Of a stretch of 64,000 bases of DNA, positions 46,897-57,848 are shown piece after piece. The stretch spans positions 8,990,001-9,054,000 of the forward strand of contig JBANSL010000004.1 of assembly GCA_037127255.1 (NCBI GenBank), read 5' to 3'. The translations under genes were made by a program, and so were the position numbers. The notes beneath the pieces were generated by a model. The model was not told where the DNA came from and did no database searches. It saw nothing but the letters and a program-made list of their open reading frames with translations. The first letter of the stretch is position 1, and each line of letters opens with the position of its first letter. Origin of the DNA: Persicaria tinctoria. Its lineage: Eukaryota > Streptophyta > Magnoliopsida > Caryophyllales > Polygonaceae.

Positions 46897-47948
46897 TTTT
46901 TTTTATACAAGTAAGAATTTGGGGGTGTCAACCACGGTTGTACCATCACCCAAGAGTTCCCCTATGGGCGAGAGTTTGAAACTCTAAATCAGAATGCCAA
47001 GACGACGAGTCAAACTCCAAGGCCATATGAGTGAGTCGATCAATCGCTCTATTCACCTCATTGAAAATGCGGGACACAGAAACTGTCTCAAACAAGGGAA
47101 GCAGACGAAGAGCATCCAACATAAGAAGTTCGATTTCCCAAGGAGTCGACCACACACCATTGATCGCATTCACAATCACGAGGCATTCTGCCTCTATCGC
47201 AACTCTTCGGATCCCCATCCTTCGAGCTTCTAACAACCCGAGTTGCAGACCAACTGCCTTGGCCTTGAGCGCAGACAACATCCCGCATCCATTGGCATCG
47301 CATGCAATCACCTTACTATCATCACCTTTGATAACAAAACCAGCGACGAGGTCAACGGGCGCCGATAACAACCCATCTAGAAAGGAAGGAGCGAACATGG
47401 TTGTACGATGGGAGAGGCCACCACAGATCCACCAGGAGAGGCCTCACCAACAGGGGAGTAAGACCAGGCGTAGAAGGACCAAAGGACAATGTTAATACTA
47501 AGAGAGAGAAGGAGAGAGAAGTGACTACCAAGAGAGAGAAGGAGAGAGAAGCGAGCCCCAAAACATTTCTCCAAAGCATATTAGACTTGTCAAATGATAG
47601 GGATCTATGCATAAAACCAAAGCAAAAGAGAGCAACATGCAACCCTTCGAAGAAGACGATGGTTTTGCAAGGGACTTGAAGGATAATGGTACTACTAGTA
47701 CAGAAAGGATTAGGCATGATCGATTTGGGGCTAGGGCTAGGAAGGCGAATTAAGGAGGAGATCCGGATCCAAAAGCAAAAGGCTTTCACAAGCCATTCAA
47801 ATTGAGGGATCCACCAGAGCAATATGAAAATCAGAGGATCGATAAGCCATTGTAAGGAGTGGTATTCAGATTTAGGTTTTCTGTTTTTTTTTTTTTTTAT
47901 AGTTTGGGGGAGGAGAAGAGTGGAACGTATGATAGCGCGTACTAAAAC
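46897..47948 (-). mobile_element. LINE copy of 1052 bp with 13-bp TSD, RNase H end and 5' leader
   Basis: CAACTTAGATCTT occurs at 46884-46896 and 47949-47961. The minus strand ends with an A-run next to the left duplication. RNase H-like coding is at 46946-47398 (LSALKAKAVGLQLGLLEARR, VWSTPWEIE, NEVNRAIDRLTHMA). The upstream part (47560-47948) looks like a LINE 5' leader rather than RT, so the middle is missing. An internal AGAGAGAAGGAGAGAGAAG pair (47500-47555) is tandemly repeated. Confidence 0.8.
46946..47398 (-). pseudogene. RNase H-like (RVT_3) domain of the short LINE
   Basis: About 150 codons open on the minus strand. It shares the STPWEIE motif and overall order with the end of the 26.5-30.7 kb LINE, where the Trp codon has become a stop. 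The usual N-terminal NVDGA strand is not clear in this copy. It has no RT attached, so it cannot act alone. Confidence 0.7.
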
Positions 47949-47961
47949 CAACTTAGATCTT

Positions 47962-48200
47962 GATCATGTAGAAATAATTTAACGCATGCCCATAATCCAT
48001 AGTTGAAGGGTCAAGATCATTTCAAGTTAAAAAGTCAACATGTTCATTTCCTTATCTAAAAATGTGATAGTTTTTAGATCATCGGTTTGTTTAATGAAAG
48101 CATCTCCATCCTCAATAACACTTCAAATTTTCCAAAGGGTTCTCCATGTTTCTTTCAGATTGTTTTGTTTGTATCATATTGTTTCATTCGATGGTAATAT
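47962..48200. other. Short spacer, nothing recognised
   Basis: T-rich sequence between the LINE and the next MITE. Confidence 0.4.
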
Positions 48201-48209
48201 GTTTTTTTT

Positions 48210-48670
48210 TTTCGGTTCTGCTATGTGCACGGCTAACTTCTCGCCAGACGCACGGTGCCGAAGGCGAGCTCCCAATTCGGCACAGAAACAGCCGAAGCCG
48301 GACTCCCAAGTCGGCATATTGAGTGTCGAAGCCGAGCTCCCAATTCGGCAGACACTGACCGATGGAAGGAGCACAGGATTGGAAGGTAAAGACAGGTCAC
48401 ATCGAGTCCAGTCCCCCGACGCCGATGCCGAGTTCCGAGTTCGGCAGAGTCCCATCACGTCAGGAATGATCGAATTGCATTCACTCGGGCATCGCTTCTC
48501 TATAGACTTTCGAACTTACCTCGGGTCTCGGATGCCGACTTGGGAACTCGAGATCGGCATTAAGTCATGCCGACTTGGGAGCTCGGCACCGGCAACAGTT
48601 TCTGCCGACTTGCGAGGTCGGCACCGGCACCGTGCCGATGGCGATATGTAGCCGTGCAGATAACAAAAAG
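48210..48670. mobile_element. MITE of 461 bp built of GCCGA/TCGGC palindromes
   Basis: Ends TTCTGCTATGTGCACGGCT and inverse (right) TTTTGTTATCTGCACGGCT. The 9-bp flank GTTTTTTTT is at 48201-48209 and 48671-48679 (T-rich, hence weaker proof). The interior holds about seven palindromes GCCGA-N-TCGGC (for example CATGCCGACTTGGGAGCTCGG near 48568). Mutator-like by TSD length. Confidence 0.7.
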
Positions 48671-48679
48671 GTTTTTTTT

Positions 48680-49198
48680 CTAGCTAGATAGCTTGTCTAA
48701 TACCCTCTAGGAGAGCGACTAGCTCAAGTTGTAAAGCCGAATGTTGACATTTTTTTCGATTTCCCTAATAATATGATCGTACCATTTGAGTCCTTGATCA
48801 CTCTCCGTTCCAAACTATCTAAGGCCCATCAAAATTCCATTTAAAGTATCTTGTGGAGGTTTACTTCAAGAAATATATTTATCATTTTTTATTTGATTAC
48901 TCTTCATGCTAGCCACTATTCTTATTGTTATTATTGTTAGAGTATATTGGGCTTTAGTTAGAGGGTCCTTGTTTTGAAGATCCAAAAATAACATTATTAC
49001 TAAAGTTTCAAATCACCCACTATAAAAAACGAAGGAAGAGAAATGATGAGTTTCATTTTTATTTGTAGAAGTTTGAAGCAAAATTATCACTGATACTAGG
49101 AAAAGTGTAATACCCTGCATTGATAAATATGATATCCCGCACCGATATGTTGTTGTTGTTGTTATTATTATTATTTGTCATTATTATTATTATTATTA

Positions 49199-49229
<31 letters not shown>

Positions 49230-49237
49230 ATCATCAT
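48680..49237. other. No gene; shared 42-bp repeat and ATT microsatellite
   Basis: 49067-49108 (TTTGTAGAAGTTTGAAGCAA ... ATACTAGGAAAAG) is repeated with few changes at about 63102-63143. An ATT/TTA microsatellite runs 49155-49237 and is the 3' tail of the next element. Confidence 0.55.
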
Positions 49238-50795
49238 TATCAAATCATTTTTACAAGAAATTAGTGGGTAACCGAGATACTATCTGGGCACCCACTCCCT
49301 TAGCGATAACGAAACTAACTCTAGTAAAAATATAAGCTGCAACACGAGCCCCGACATCCTGAGATAACGAGAATTTCTTAATCCGCTTAAGCAAGGCAAC
49401 AACATCCGTATCCAGCTCCCCCAACGAAGAGAAAGAGAAGGGTAGGAAACCATAACCCGCTGTTGTGCACAAAATCACGATACTTGACATTACGCTGAGC
49501 AGCATCAACAACAACACGACCAGGAACAAAGTCGGACAACCCCGATTGAGTCAAGGGGGAGGATCCTGTCAAATCAACACAAACATCACGCCCTCGGTCC
49601 CATGAATAAAGAAGCAAATATGTTGGTCGAAGGGGCCTATCGAGCCCATCCACCAAACCGATATCAACCTCCTTACCGGCAGAAATCCCAGCCCTGGAAC
49701 AAATATCCAATAAGGCGTCACGCACAAGGTTGTGTCGATGTTTAATGCCCACTGTACCAGCACAGGACACATCATGATCTCCATAGACATCCCCATCAAA
49801 GACCCGAGAACAAGCCAGGCAAGGCCTAGACACCGTGAACAACGGAACACCCAGTCGATAACTAAGCACACTGCGATATGTCCTTCCATTCATAGACCGC
49901 CCCAGCCCAGAAATAGGAACTGCACGCAACCAATCGGAGGAGTGGGCACCCTGCTGGGACTTCCACAATGCCACCTGTCACGGAGTCAAAGAGAAAACAG
50001 AGTCCGATGTAGCAGCAACCTTCGTGAAATATATATCTGCCAATTTCTTCATAAGTTTGGGGGCAGCGATTTCACTAGGATCGCGTAGAAGATCAAAACC
50101 CGTGGTCTCATTAAAAGCACGACAAGCATCATCAAAAGTAGGACCAGTAGCAGTAATACCAGAAGGGCGTAGGAGCTTAACCTGCAACTCAGCAGACTGC
50201 AAACGAGACGCCAGAAAAGCATAATGTAGGACATCCCAGCAGCATATACTCCGAGCCCACCAAAATGAAAGGGGAAGGTGGCAAGCCGCCACTGCCAATC
50301 TCCAAACCCAGGCCCGGATGCAGTGACAATACGCTCCAAGCTAGAACGGAGGGCCGCATCAAAGGAGAGTTGGGCTGACCCAAAGACACGCGGGGAACAA
50401 GTACGCAAAGCAAAGTAAAGCTTAGAAATACCCGTACAAGCTCGGAGAAGAAGCAACTCGCACTGCGAATCCTCAATCCTCGCGACAGAGTCCATAAGCT
50501 CTATGGTCCTAGCCACTCTCTTCGCCACAAGATCGCTGCCGAAAACAGGGCACGCGCTGACAGGCCCACCTAGAACTTTGACACCACGCGAAGGTCGAGC
50601 AATAGAGGGGGGGGGGGGGGGGGGGAACCCAGGGAGCCGACTCCTGGGATCTTCTGTAGGCCAAAAAACCTCGGTCTTATCCACATTAAGATGAAGGCCA
50701 AATCGGGGACCCTCTGCCATAATCAGATCCAATACCTCCCCCACAACCAAAGTGTCTCCAACAATAGTGTCATCATGTACCAAGCCTGCAGACTC
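49238..50795 (-). pseudogene. Non-LTR-type reverse transcriptase C-terminal part with possible restriction-like endonuclease end
   Basis: Minus-strand blocks: VGDTLVVGEVLDLI and LHLNVDKTEVFWP (RT palm, following the catalytic motif), GFGDWQWRLATFPF, then MALWKSQ, WLRAVPISGLG and RSVLSYRLGVPLF. Next come CLACSRVF...GDHDVSC (C-x2-C...H-x3-C), GIKHRHN, GKEVDIG, DVCVDLTGSSPL and VSRLPTNFL followed by the stop. I recognise this as a plant-wide RT-like family. The YxDD-type motif (near 50780) is broken by a frameshift. A G-run of 19 on the plus strand (50607-50625) expands a Pro stretch. The Cys/His cluster plus later Asp residues resemble the end domain of R2-type elements; that is inference. Several frame breaks: dead copy. 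Confidence 0.7.
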
Positions 50796-50835
50796 AGGGA
50801 AAAACAGTCTCTAATCCTGAGATACCGAGATACTA

Positions 50836-51230
50836 GCTGAGATATTATTATTATTTCAGAATAATAATAATTACATATTACAAGAAATTAGTGGGTAGCC
50901 GAGATACTAGCTGGACACCCACTCCTTTAGCGATAACAAAGCTAAGTCTAATAAAAATATAAGCTGCAGCACGAGCCCCGACATCCTGAGATACCGAATT
51001 TTTTTGAATCCGCTTCAACAGGGCAACAACATCCGTATCCAGCTCCCCCAACGAAGAGAATGAGAAGGGTAGGAAACCATAACCAGTTGTCGTGCACAAA
51101 TCCCTGTACTTGACACACTTACGCTGAGCAGCATCAACAACAACACAACCGGGGACAAAGTCAGACACCCCCGACTGAAAATTTATTATTATTATTATTA
51201 TCATCATCATTATTACTACTATTACTATTT
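50836..51230 (-). pseudogene. Second, 5'-truncated copy of the same RT family
   Basis: The minus strand from about 51178 reads GVSDFVPGCVVVDAAQRK, GYGFLPFSFSSLGELD and ends LVSRLPTNFL, stop at 50878. It is collinear with the C-terminus of the neighbouring copy (49251-49520). It is flanked on both sides by ATT/TTA repeats (50840-50870, 51183-51225). The ends of the two copies are alike, so both derive from 3' transcripts with a (TAA)n tail. Confidence 0.75.
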
Positions 51231-51369
51231 TAAAAGAAAGGCGATATATGTTTAAATATTTAAATGCATACATTGAGCACTTTTTAAATAATAAGCAATG
51301 CAATACCCAAAATTTTAGTAGCTTACTAGTGAGCATGCCCGTGCTACGCACATGACTTATTTTAAATAT

Positions 51370-51843
51370 CGCGTTCCCTATATACACCACAAATACTTCG
51401 TCGGATCCAACGTTGTAGCAACGTTGGATTAGACGTTGCTACAACGTCCAATCCGACGTTGGTAATTATGTGCTAATTTCACTTATCGGAAGTTATAACA
51501 ACGTTGTATTTGACGTTTTACAATGTCAAATTGAGCGTTGCTAATACGGGTCAGATCGGGCATAATATAAGATATTAAAAAAAACAAAAAAAAATGATTT
51601 GCAACGTCCTTTTGGACGTTGTGTTTTTTTTTTTTTTGTGAGTGAGGGTGGGTGGGTCTGATTTTTTTTTACCCTAGCAACGTCGGATCCGACGGTGTTA
51701 GCCCGGTTCGGCCCGATCCGATCCTTCACTTCACATATTACAACGTTGGATCCGACGTTGTAATGCAATTAATGCTGCAACGTCGAATCCGACGTTGATT
51801 AGCAGCTCTAATCCACGGATTTGCGGTGTATATAGGGACACCC
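51370..51843. mobile_element. MITE of 474 bp built of CAACGTC/GACGTTG palindromes
   Basis: 9-bp TSD TTTAAATAT at 51361-51369 and 51844-51852. Inverted ends share TCCCTATATACACC[A/G]CAAAT. Inside are seven palindromes on the theme CAACGTCGGATCCGACGTTG (51442-51461, 51602-51621, 51678-51697, 51741-51760, 51778-51797, plus two variants). One, at 51416-51443, has 10-bp perfect arms GTAGCAACGT. No coding sequence. Confidence 0.82.
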
Positions 51844-52277
51844 TTTAAATATATATTTTTAATCAATATATTATCATTGTAATTTTATTACTAATAATTT
51901 TTATCTCTAAATTTTTTAATATGTTTATTTATCTTTGAAATTCGGCAAATATATTAACTTGACTCTATTTATCTTCTTACTCACGTATACATGCAATTCA
52001 ACTATATAAGAAAAACAGATTACAATTATAAATAAAACTACATCTAATCTTCTTTTTTTTGCACTTATATAAGAAACCATTGAATAATATTAATTACATT
52101 GTTTTTTATTTACCAATTGCACTTATATAAGAAACCATTGAATAATATTAAACATAAGAAATACATGCTTTCATGTTCTCTAATATTTTTATTTATTGCA
52201 CTTATATAGAAAACCGTTTAAAAGATGGGACAAAAGGAGTAGATAAAACTTAAAAGACATAAAAAATAATAAAAGTT

Positions 52278-52356
52278 AAAATGATGTTGTTAAGGGGATT
52301 TGAACCCTTGATCTAGAGAATAAGAACTACACCACAAACCAATGAGCTACATGAAC
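52278..52356 (-). other. tRNA-like module 6 in the Helitron
   Basis: Minus strand: CATGTAGCTCATTGG (A-box) and AAGGGTTCAAATCCCCTT (B-box with T-arm-like pairing). The acceptor stem is not clear. Confidence 0.5.
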
Positions 52357-52465
52357 TTTTTGATTTTTTAATCTAATGTTAAATATATATTAGATAGATT
52401 TATAAGCATTTAATATGTGCAATTAATTGGGCTTCACCCAACTTTATATATATAGTATAGATAGA

Positions 52466-53125
52466 TTTTTTTCAGGATAAAATTAAATTAATCATAAATG
52501 TGGTAGAAGGTACTCCGTAATAATTACCTTGCAAATAGTTTAGATGAGTACTACAAAATTTGAAAAGTTGGCAAATGGGTATAATAGCATCAGCAATCAT
52601 AGGGTTACCTCTTCCCCTTTTTTATTTTCACCCCCTTATCATCATTTGACACTTCATTTATTTTTTTCTTTAAATAATTTTGTACTTTTTCTACCTCTTC
52701 CTAAGAGGTTTACCTTACAAGTTACAACCATGGGGTAACCTTGTTCCATTACTTTTTCCATCTCATTAGTTTTATTTATAAATAAAATTAAAAAGTGCTT
52801 GATATTAATATTTTTTATTACATTAGATGAAAAATAAAAATAATAATAACATTATATTTTAAGCAAATAACAAAAATAATTACATTAATGTATGAGAATG
52901 GAATATGAAAAAGAAGTGCAAACAATATAATAGGTCAAGATAAGTATATATAGGAAAAAGTTATACTCAAATTATGGAGAAAAATAAAATAAAATTAATG
53001 GTATAATTATTATTTGAAAATAATAATAATAAATATATATTATAAATACATTTGAATAATTAATACATCAAATAAATATAGTAATAAAATGGTGGGGGCC
53101 ACTTGTGGTGAAAGAGGTTACCTTA
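52466..53125. other. No gene; Harbinger-MITE-like fragments
   Basis: GGGTTACCTCTTCCCC (52601) and ACAACCATGGGGTAACC (52724) are the same terminal words as in the element to the right, with a run of AT-rich filler. Confidence 0.45.
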
Positions 53126-54036
53126 GACCATCCGCAACCATGAGTTAACCTCTTTCCCCCTTTTTTCTCTATCTTCCTATCACAACTTTACAACTCATTT
53201 ATTTTTTTGTTTAAAATAATTTTTACTTTTTCTACCTCTTTCTAAAAGTTTACCTCTACAACCATGGGAAACCCCTTTTATCTCTTTCCAAATTTATTTT
53301 CACTTTTTCTTTTCCTTTATATCTTTCTCTTTATTATATGTGTATCATCATATATTATTGTGAATTGTTTTTATTTATAATTTTATAAATAAATAAAATA
53401 GCAAGTAGTTAATATAAATATATTTTATTACATCTAGATTAAAATAAAAAAAAAGTTAAAAACATTATATTATTGTGAACACCTGAGAATGCTCAAAATG
53501 TTGTTGGTCTGGAAAAAAGAGAGGATTGTACATATTAGTAGGATTATGTGGGGTATAATTTGGATATTCGGGTGTTGAAGAATTGTTAAACATTTGCAAC
53601 ATCACTTAAAATTGAGGATTTTTGAGAAGATTTGGATCAAAAGGCATATTTGGAATGGGTGGAGTATTTGGATTATTGTGATCCATGGTTAAGAAAATAT
53701 GTGCAACTACAATAGATCAAGATGAGATTATATATAGGATAAAATTGGGTTCAAATTATAGAATTTTTTTTCAAAAAACCAATGTGATATTTTATTTTAA
53801 AAAATAATGAAATATAAATATATTTTTATTTCATTTTAAATCCCACTACAACTAATAAATCCAAATGTAAAATACATAAACCTACTTTATCATAAAAAAA
53901 AATTAGAAAAGGGAAGAGGTTACCTCTCTCTACCAAGGTAACCCCTTCCCACCTCTTACCTTAAGGTAGAGGCCACAACCATGGGCTTACCTTTTAGCAA
54001 CCTTAAGGTTGCTAAAACCCATGGTTGCTCATGCTC
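53126..54036. mobile_element. PIF/Harbinger-derived element, about 911 bp, TTA TSD
   Basis: Left GACCATCCGCAACCATGAG and inverse right GAGCATGAGCAACCATGGG, with TTA on both sides (53123-53125, 54037-54039). It carries a remnant of the Harbinger ORF1 on the minus strand. Confidence 0.65.
53475..53686 (-). pseudogene. Remnant of Harbinger ORF1 N-terminus
   Basis: The minus-strand ATG at 53686 opens an Asn/Pro-rich frame, MDHNNPNTPPIPNMPFDPN, then KNPQF and a TAA, then LQMFNNS..PEYPNYTP. Such N/P/F-rich starts are typical of the Myb-like ORF1 protein of plant PIF/Harbinger elements. About 70 codons remain, with one in-frame stop; the Myb part is absent. Confidence 0.5.
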
Positions 54037-54136
54037 TTAGTGTGAAGGGGTAACCCCTTTCAACCTCTTCCCTTAAGGTATGGCTTGCAACCATGGGTTT
54101 ACTTTTTAAGACCTATAAGGTAGGTAAAACCCATGG
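53976..54136. repeat. Two adjacent ACCATGGGT palindromic hairpins
   Basis: CAACCATGGG ... CCCATGGTTG at about 53977-54026, whose centre is AGCAACCTTAAGGTTGCT. A second pair with the same arms lies at about 54090-54136. The first is the right end of the Harbinger derivative; the second is a neighbouring end of a related MITE. Confidence 0.7.
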
Positions 54137-54890
54137 TTGCACTTGTGTTCCTCCAGGTGCCTCACGACGTCGTTTTGGCACTTGACTGCCTGACGCACAT
54201 GCATGTACCCCCTTTCCTCGGTTTTTGCATCAATGTACCCCACTTTTTGGGGTCTTTGCAGTTGAATCCGAACACCCGGATTCATCCCGTTAAAATTGTC
54301 TTTTTCCTATTTTTTTTCCACCTGTCACCCATATGAACCCATGGGTTCAGGGATGGAGATGGTCTTAGTATGGAATTGGGATGCTTTTGGTTTCGGACAG
54401 CCGAACATGTGTATAGCTACGTAGTACATAGTGATTGGCTGAGAAGGTATATATAAGTGGAGGTGGCTGACCATTATACATATAGAATACATAAAAAGGC
54501 TCAATTAACCAACACCGTTGCTGATCGATCGGATCATTCGTCGCTAGTTGCGCGCCATCGTCCGCTCTTCCCATTGTCAACGTGTAAGTTGTCAATGATG
54601 ATCTCTTTTATTAAGATTTTTAAACCTTGCAAGTTGTTATAATATCCATATATTATTCTGGGTATTTTTTAGGTAAATGAGTGTTTCTGTTGAATTGAGA
54701 TAATGTCTAATTATTTTGAATTATTTGGTATTTCTAAGTCGTTTTAATGTCCAATTAGATTTAGGAAAGAAATCGTAAATTTAGTCGCGGGTCCTAAGCA
54801 CTTTTAAATGGGGTGGAGAAGTGATTGCCAGGAAGTAATTATTGTTCCGTATTTTCAATGTGTTGGCCTGGACACTTCCAGATATTTGAT
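54137..54890 (+). other. MITE-like end, then promoter-like sequence without recognised gene
   Basis: GGGTTCAGGGATGGAGATGGTCTTAG at 54344-54369 looks like a MITE end. TATATATAAG (54450) is followed about 90-140 bp later by a GC-rich stretch and a donor-like CGTGTAAGTT (54579). This could be the first exon of a gene interrupted by the CACTA element, but no coding match supports it. Confidence 0.3.
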
Positions 54891-54912
54891 CACTACTACA
54901 ATTCCGAGCAAA

Positions 54913-55105
54913 GGAAGCGGTTTATGGCAGCGGTTCAATTAGGCAGCGGTTTGCTGCAGCGGTTTAGGAGTTTGATACGAATTGGAATTTGATTAGTCTA
55001 TGGAGGCGGTTTAGGCAGCGGTTTTTAAAACTTATACCTATAGAAGCGGTTTAAGTATCTTTTGGCAGCGGTTCATATAAGTGATAATTGCTATGGCAGC
55101 GGTTC
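54913..55105 (+). repeat. CACTA left subterminal repeat block
   Basis: About nine copies of GCAGCGGTT(T/C)A-like motif, the presumed transposase-binding sites. Confidence 0.85.
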
Positions 55106-55603
55106 TTCAAATTGGCGGGTTTAATATACCCGCCCCGCTTAATTTTTCCCAAAATTTTGAAGGGCCGCTTAAAAAATAAAACGCTTCAAACCCACCTGCC
55201 TCTCAGATCCGTTCTCAGATCCCCTTCTCGATCGACGCCACCCTCTTCTTCCTCAAACCCACCCGCCTCTTCCCCGTCAAAATCGAGCTCAAGCTCTCAA
55301 CCATGGCAGCCCGCTCTTGCTCCTCTCTTGTTCTCGCTGTCTCGCTGCTCAAACTTCCTCCCTCCATGGTCGTCCTTCTTCCTCGCGTGAGCAGCAGGCC
55401 TTACGAGCACCGTACGCCTCGCCCGAGCAGCTAGCAGCACCCGCAGCACCCGAGGCGAGCTCAGTGGCAGCTCCAAGCAGTTTCTCCGGTCAGCTTTCTA
55501 TCCTCACTCTTCCATTGAAGCCCTTGATGTGAGTCTCTCAAAAAAACCCCAATTTCTAGGGTTTTTCTAATTTGTTAAAGTTGAGAAATTTGGGAATGTC
55601 AGC

Positions 55604-55758
55604 ATGAATTTGGGATTGAATTGTGAGGAATTTGGGACTGGAATAAGATTGATTGAGAAATTTGGCTTGGATTGTGGCTTTGCTTGTTATTTTGAAGGAA
55701 AATCAAAATTGGGAATACTGGTGGACAAGGAGAAACAACCTGCAACAGCTACATCAAA
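55604..55758 (+). pseudogene. Possible captured exon of unknown gene in the CACTA element
   Basis: An open frame (EEFGTGIRLIEKFG, FEGKSKLGILVDKEKQPA) ends at a donor-like GGGTAATC. There is no family match I can name; it could be random coding-like sequence. Confidence 0.25.
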
Positions 55759-57848
55759 TCGGGTAATCAATCTTTCCTGTTTATGACTTGAAGCTTGCAC
55801 TTTGGTTGTATTGGAAACAACTAGACTGCACTCTCAGCTGCAGCTGAACATTATTGCATGAATCCACTCTTTTTACATCATTGTGGAAGATTGAGAAATA
55901 TGATATCTCCAAACTTGGGAACGTAAGTAGGGTTATGGCATGGTTTATTTATTGCCAATGATCAAGTCAAACAAAAGCATGTGACTTTAAAAAAAAAAAG
56001 CTATTCTCTGAAGCTAGTAATGATAGGATAAATGACAAAGAGGTTTTACTTTATAACCCTGGATAGACTAAGCATTTTCATTTACTCTATTCATGCCACC
56101 TGATTCTATTGCATGCACTCCATGAAGGAAATGTTAATCCCCGCTTTGATGGACCGAGAAGTTATATTACAGATAGAGCATAAAGAACTTGTACAATGAG
56201 ATGAATTAAGACAGACTAACCAGTCTTATAAATATGGTTCCTTAGCCTTTAGGAGGTAGGACACTCCAACATGAGTTCTTTTGCTTAGTCTATTTCATTA
56301 ATCCAATGGAGGCAGTAATATTTTTAAAGTTTAAAGACTGTTACATTTTGCCTTTGGGGCTGTCAAGATGTGCTCTCCCTTCAATCCATGATAGAACAAT
56401 GTGTCTAGAAATCATTAAATGAATGACTCTCAAATCTTTAGAGTAATATTTCTGTAATGACTAATGAACTACAGATTCAGAAGAAGATATAATTTCCACT
56501 CCTCAGATCTCTTGAGAAGGTGTCAAATATTTCTGTAATATTCCTGCGTTGAAGTGCCTTATTGTCCTTCCGTAGGTCTTAGAGGATTCGCTCTTATGTA
56601 ACCTTATTTGTTTATGTAACCTTGTGATCACTTTTGTTAAATTTATTTTTTATATGCAAAACTTACATCAGATTTACATAAAAAGACCAAAAGATTTTAC
56701 TTTCTATTGCCATGTTCATCAGCATGCTTTCATTCAAGAACATTTTGTTGTTGAATGGTTGATTGATTTACTTTTGAATTTCAATTTTCATATCATATCA
56801 GTATAGCATTACTTCTCTCGAATTTGAATTGCTCACCGGGTATGAAAGGGAAGTCTACTCTAAATTGTGTTGTATTCGTATATTATCTTTATTTTTTGAA
56901 GGCCATTAAAATATCGTATTATGTTTATAAATCATTAGGTCGAATCAATCTTAATATCGTATTAGGTTTATAACTTGCAATTATAACTTGCATCTCAGAA
57001 TCTATCTTCCACCATTGAAGTTGGGCTATATGGATTTCAATCTCTTGAGGTGAAATTGCCTCCATCTCTGATTTGTGTTTCAAGGTCATGATTCACTCTT
57101 CCTTGATTTTTTCTGCTGTTTACCTGGTTTACCTGTTTTCTTCTTTTATTCTGGCTACTCTAAATTTGCTAATGTAAGTGGTCAGAGTTGAGTTTCAACC
57201 CCCTTTTGTCCTTTAATTAAGCCACTAGGTATTTACCTATCAGGTCAACCAGTTCATAGATGATTCGTGCCGGTCTTAACTGATGTGGATTCTGTAATTT
57301 TGATTCTAAATTAAATATAGTTACTGATTTCATTCCTTCTCCTATGGCCATACTCGGTGCAGATAGTTCTTCTCCTATGGTCAGCCCACATACATTCCCA
57401 TCAATAGTTGAGGTAATAATGTAATTCATTTTCAGGAGTTCTGAATGATTGTGTAAAAATAAAGAGTACTTTTATAACAATTTCTAAGAAAATGGATAAA
57501 ATGCAGTATTAGATGCATCCATTTAATATTTTTTTTTGAGAGGTCAGAAGTGGATTTGGTTTTGTCATTGGCATTATATTTGTTAAAAAAATTGATTTGA
57601 TTGTTCGTGTTTGGTTTTGTCATCAGCTCTTCAGGGAGGCTCAATTATTGTTGGTGGTGAGGTATGACTAGATTTTTTCCTTTCCTTTTTTTTTTGATTC
57701 GAAGGTAGGGCTTATATTGCCCTTATGATTTTATTAATAATCATTCAAAATAATAGATTTTTTCCTTTCCTATGATTGCTCTTGGGTTATTAATAACATT
57801 TATTTTATGAGCTTCTATCTATGTTTGATTTGTAATCACTTGATACAG

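Larger units (their letters stand above)
51326..52465 (-). mobile_element. Non-autonomous Helitron, 1140 bp, hosting a MITE
   Basis: 5' TCTATCTATACTATATATAT at 52465 on the minus strand, preceded by A. 3' hairpin GTGC..GCAC then GGGCATGCTCACTAG followed by T (51325). It contains a 474-bp palindrome MITE and a tRNA-like sequence. Without the MITE it is about 660 bp, close to the 24845-25523 copy. Confidence 0.7.

Noticed and set aside
50607..50625. G-run of 19 as a regulatory quadruplex
   Set aside because: It sits inside an RT pseudogene and expands a Pro-coding stretch; slippage in dead sequence is the simpler view.
51400..51800. CRISPR-like array
   Set aside because: Repeats are palindromes with unequal spacing inside a MITE with target duplications, in a plant nuclear genome. 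Not CRISPR.
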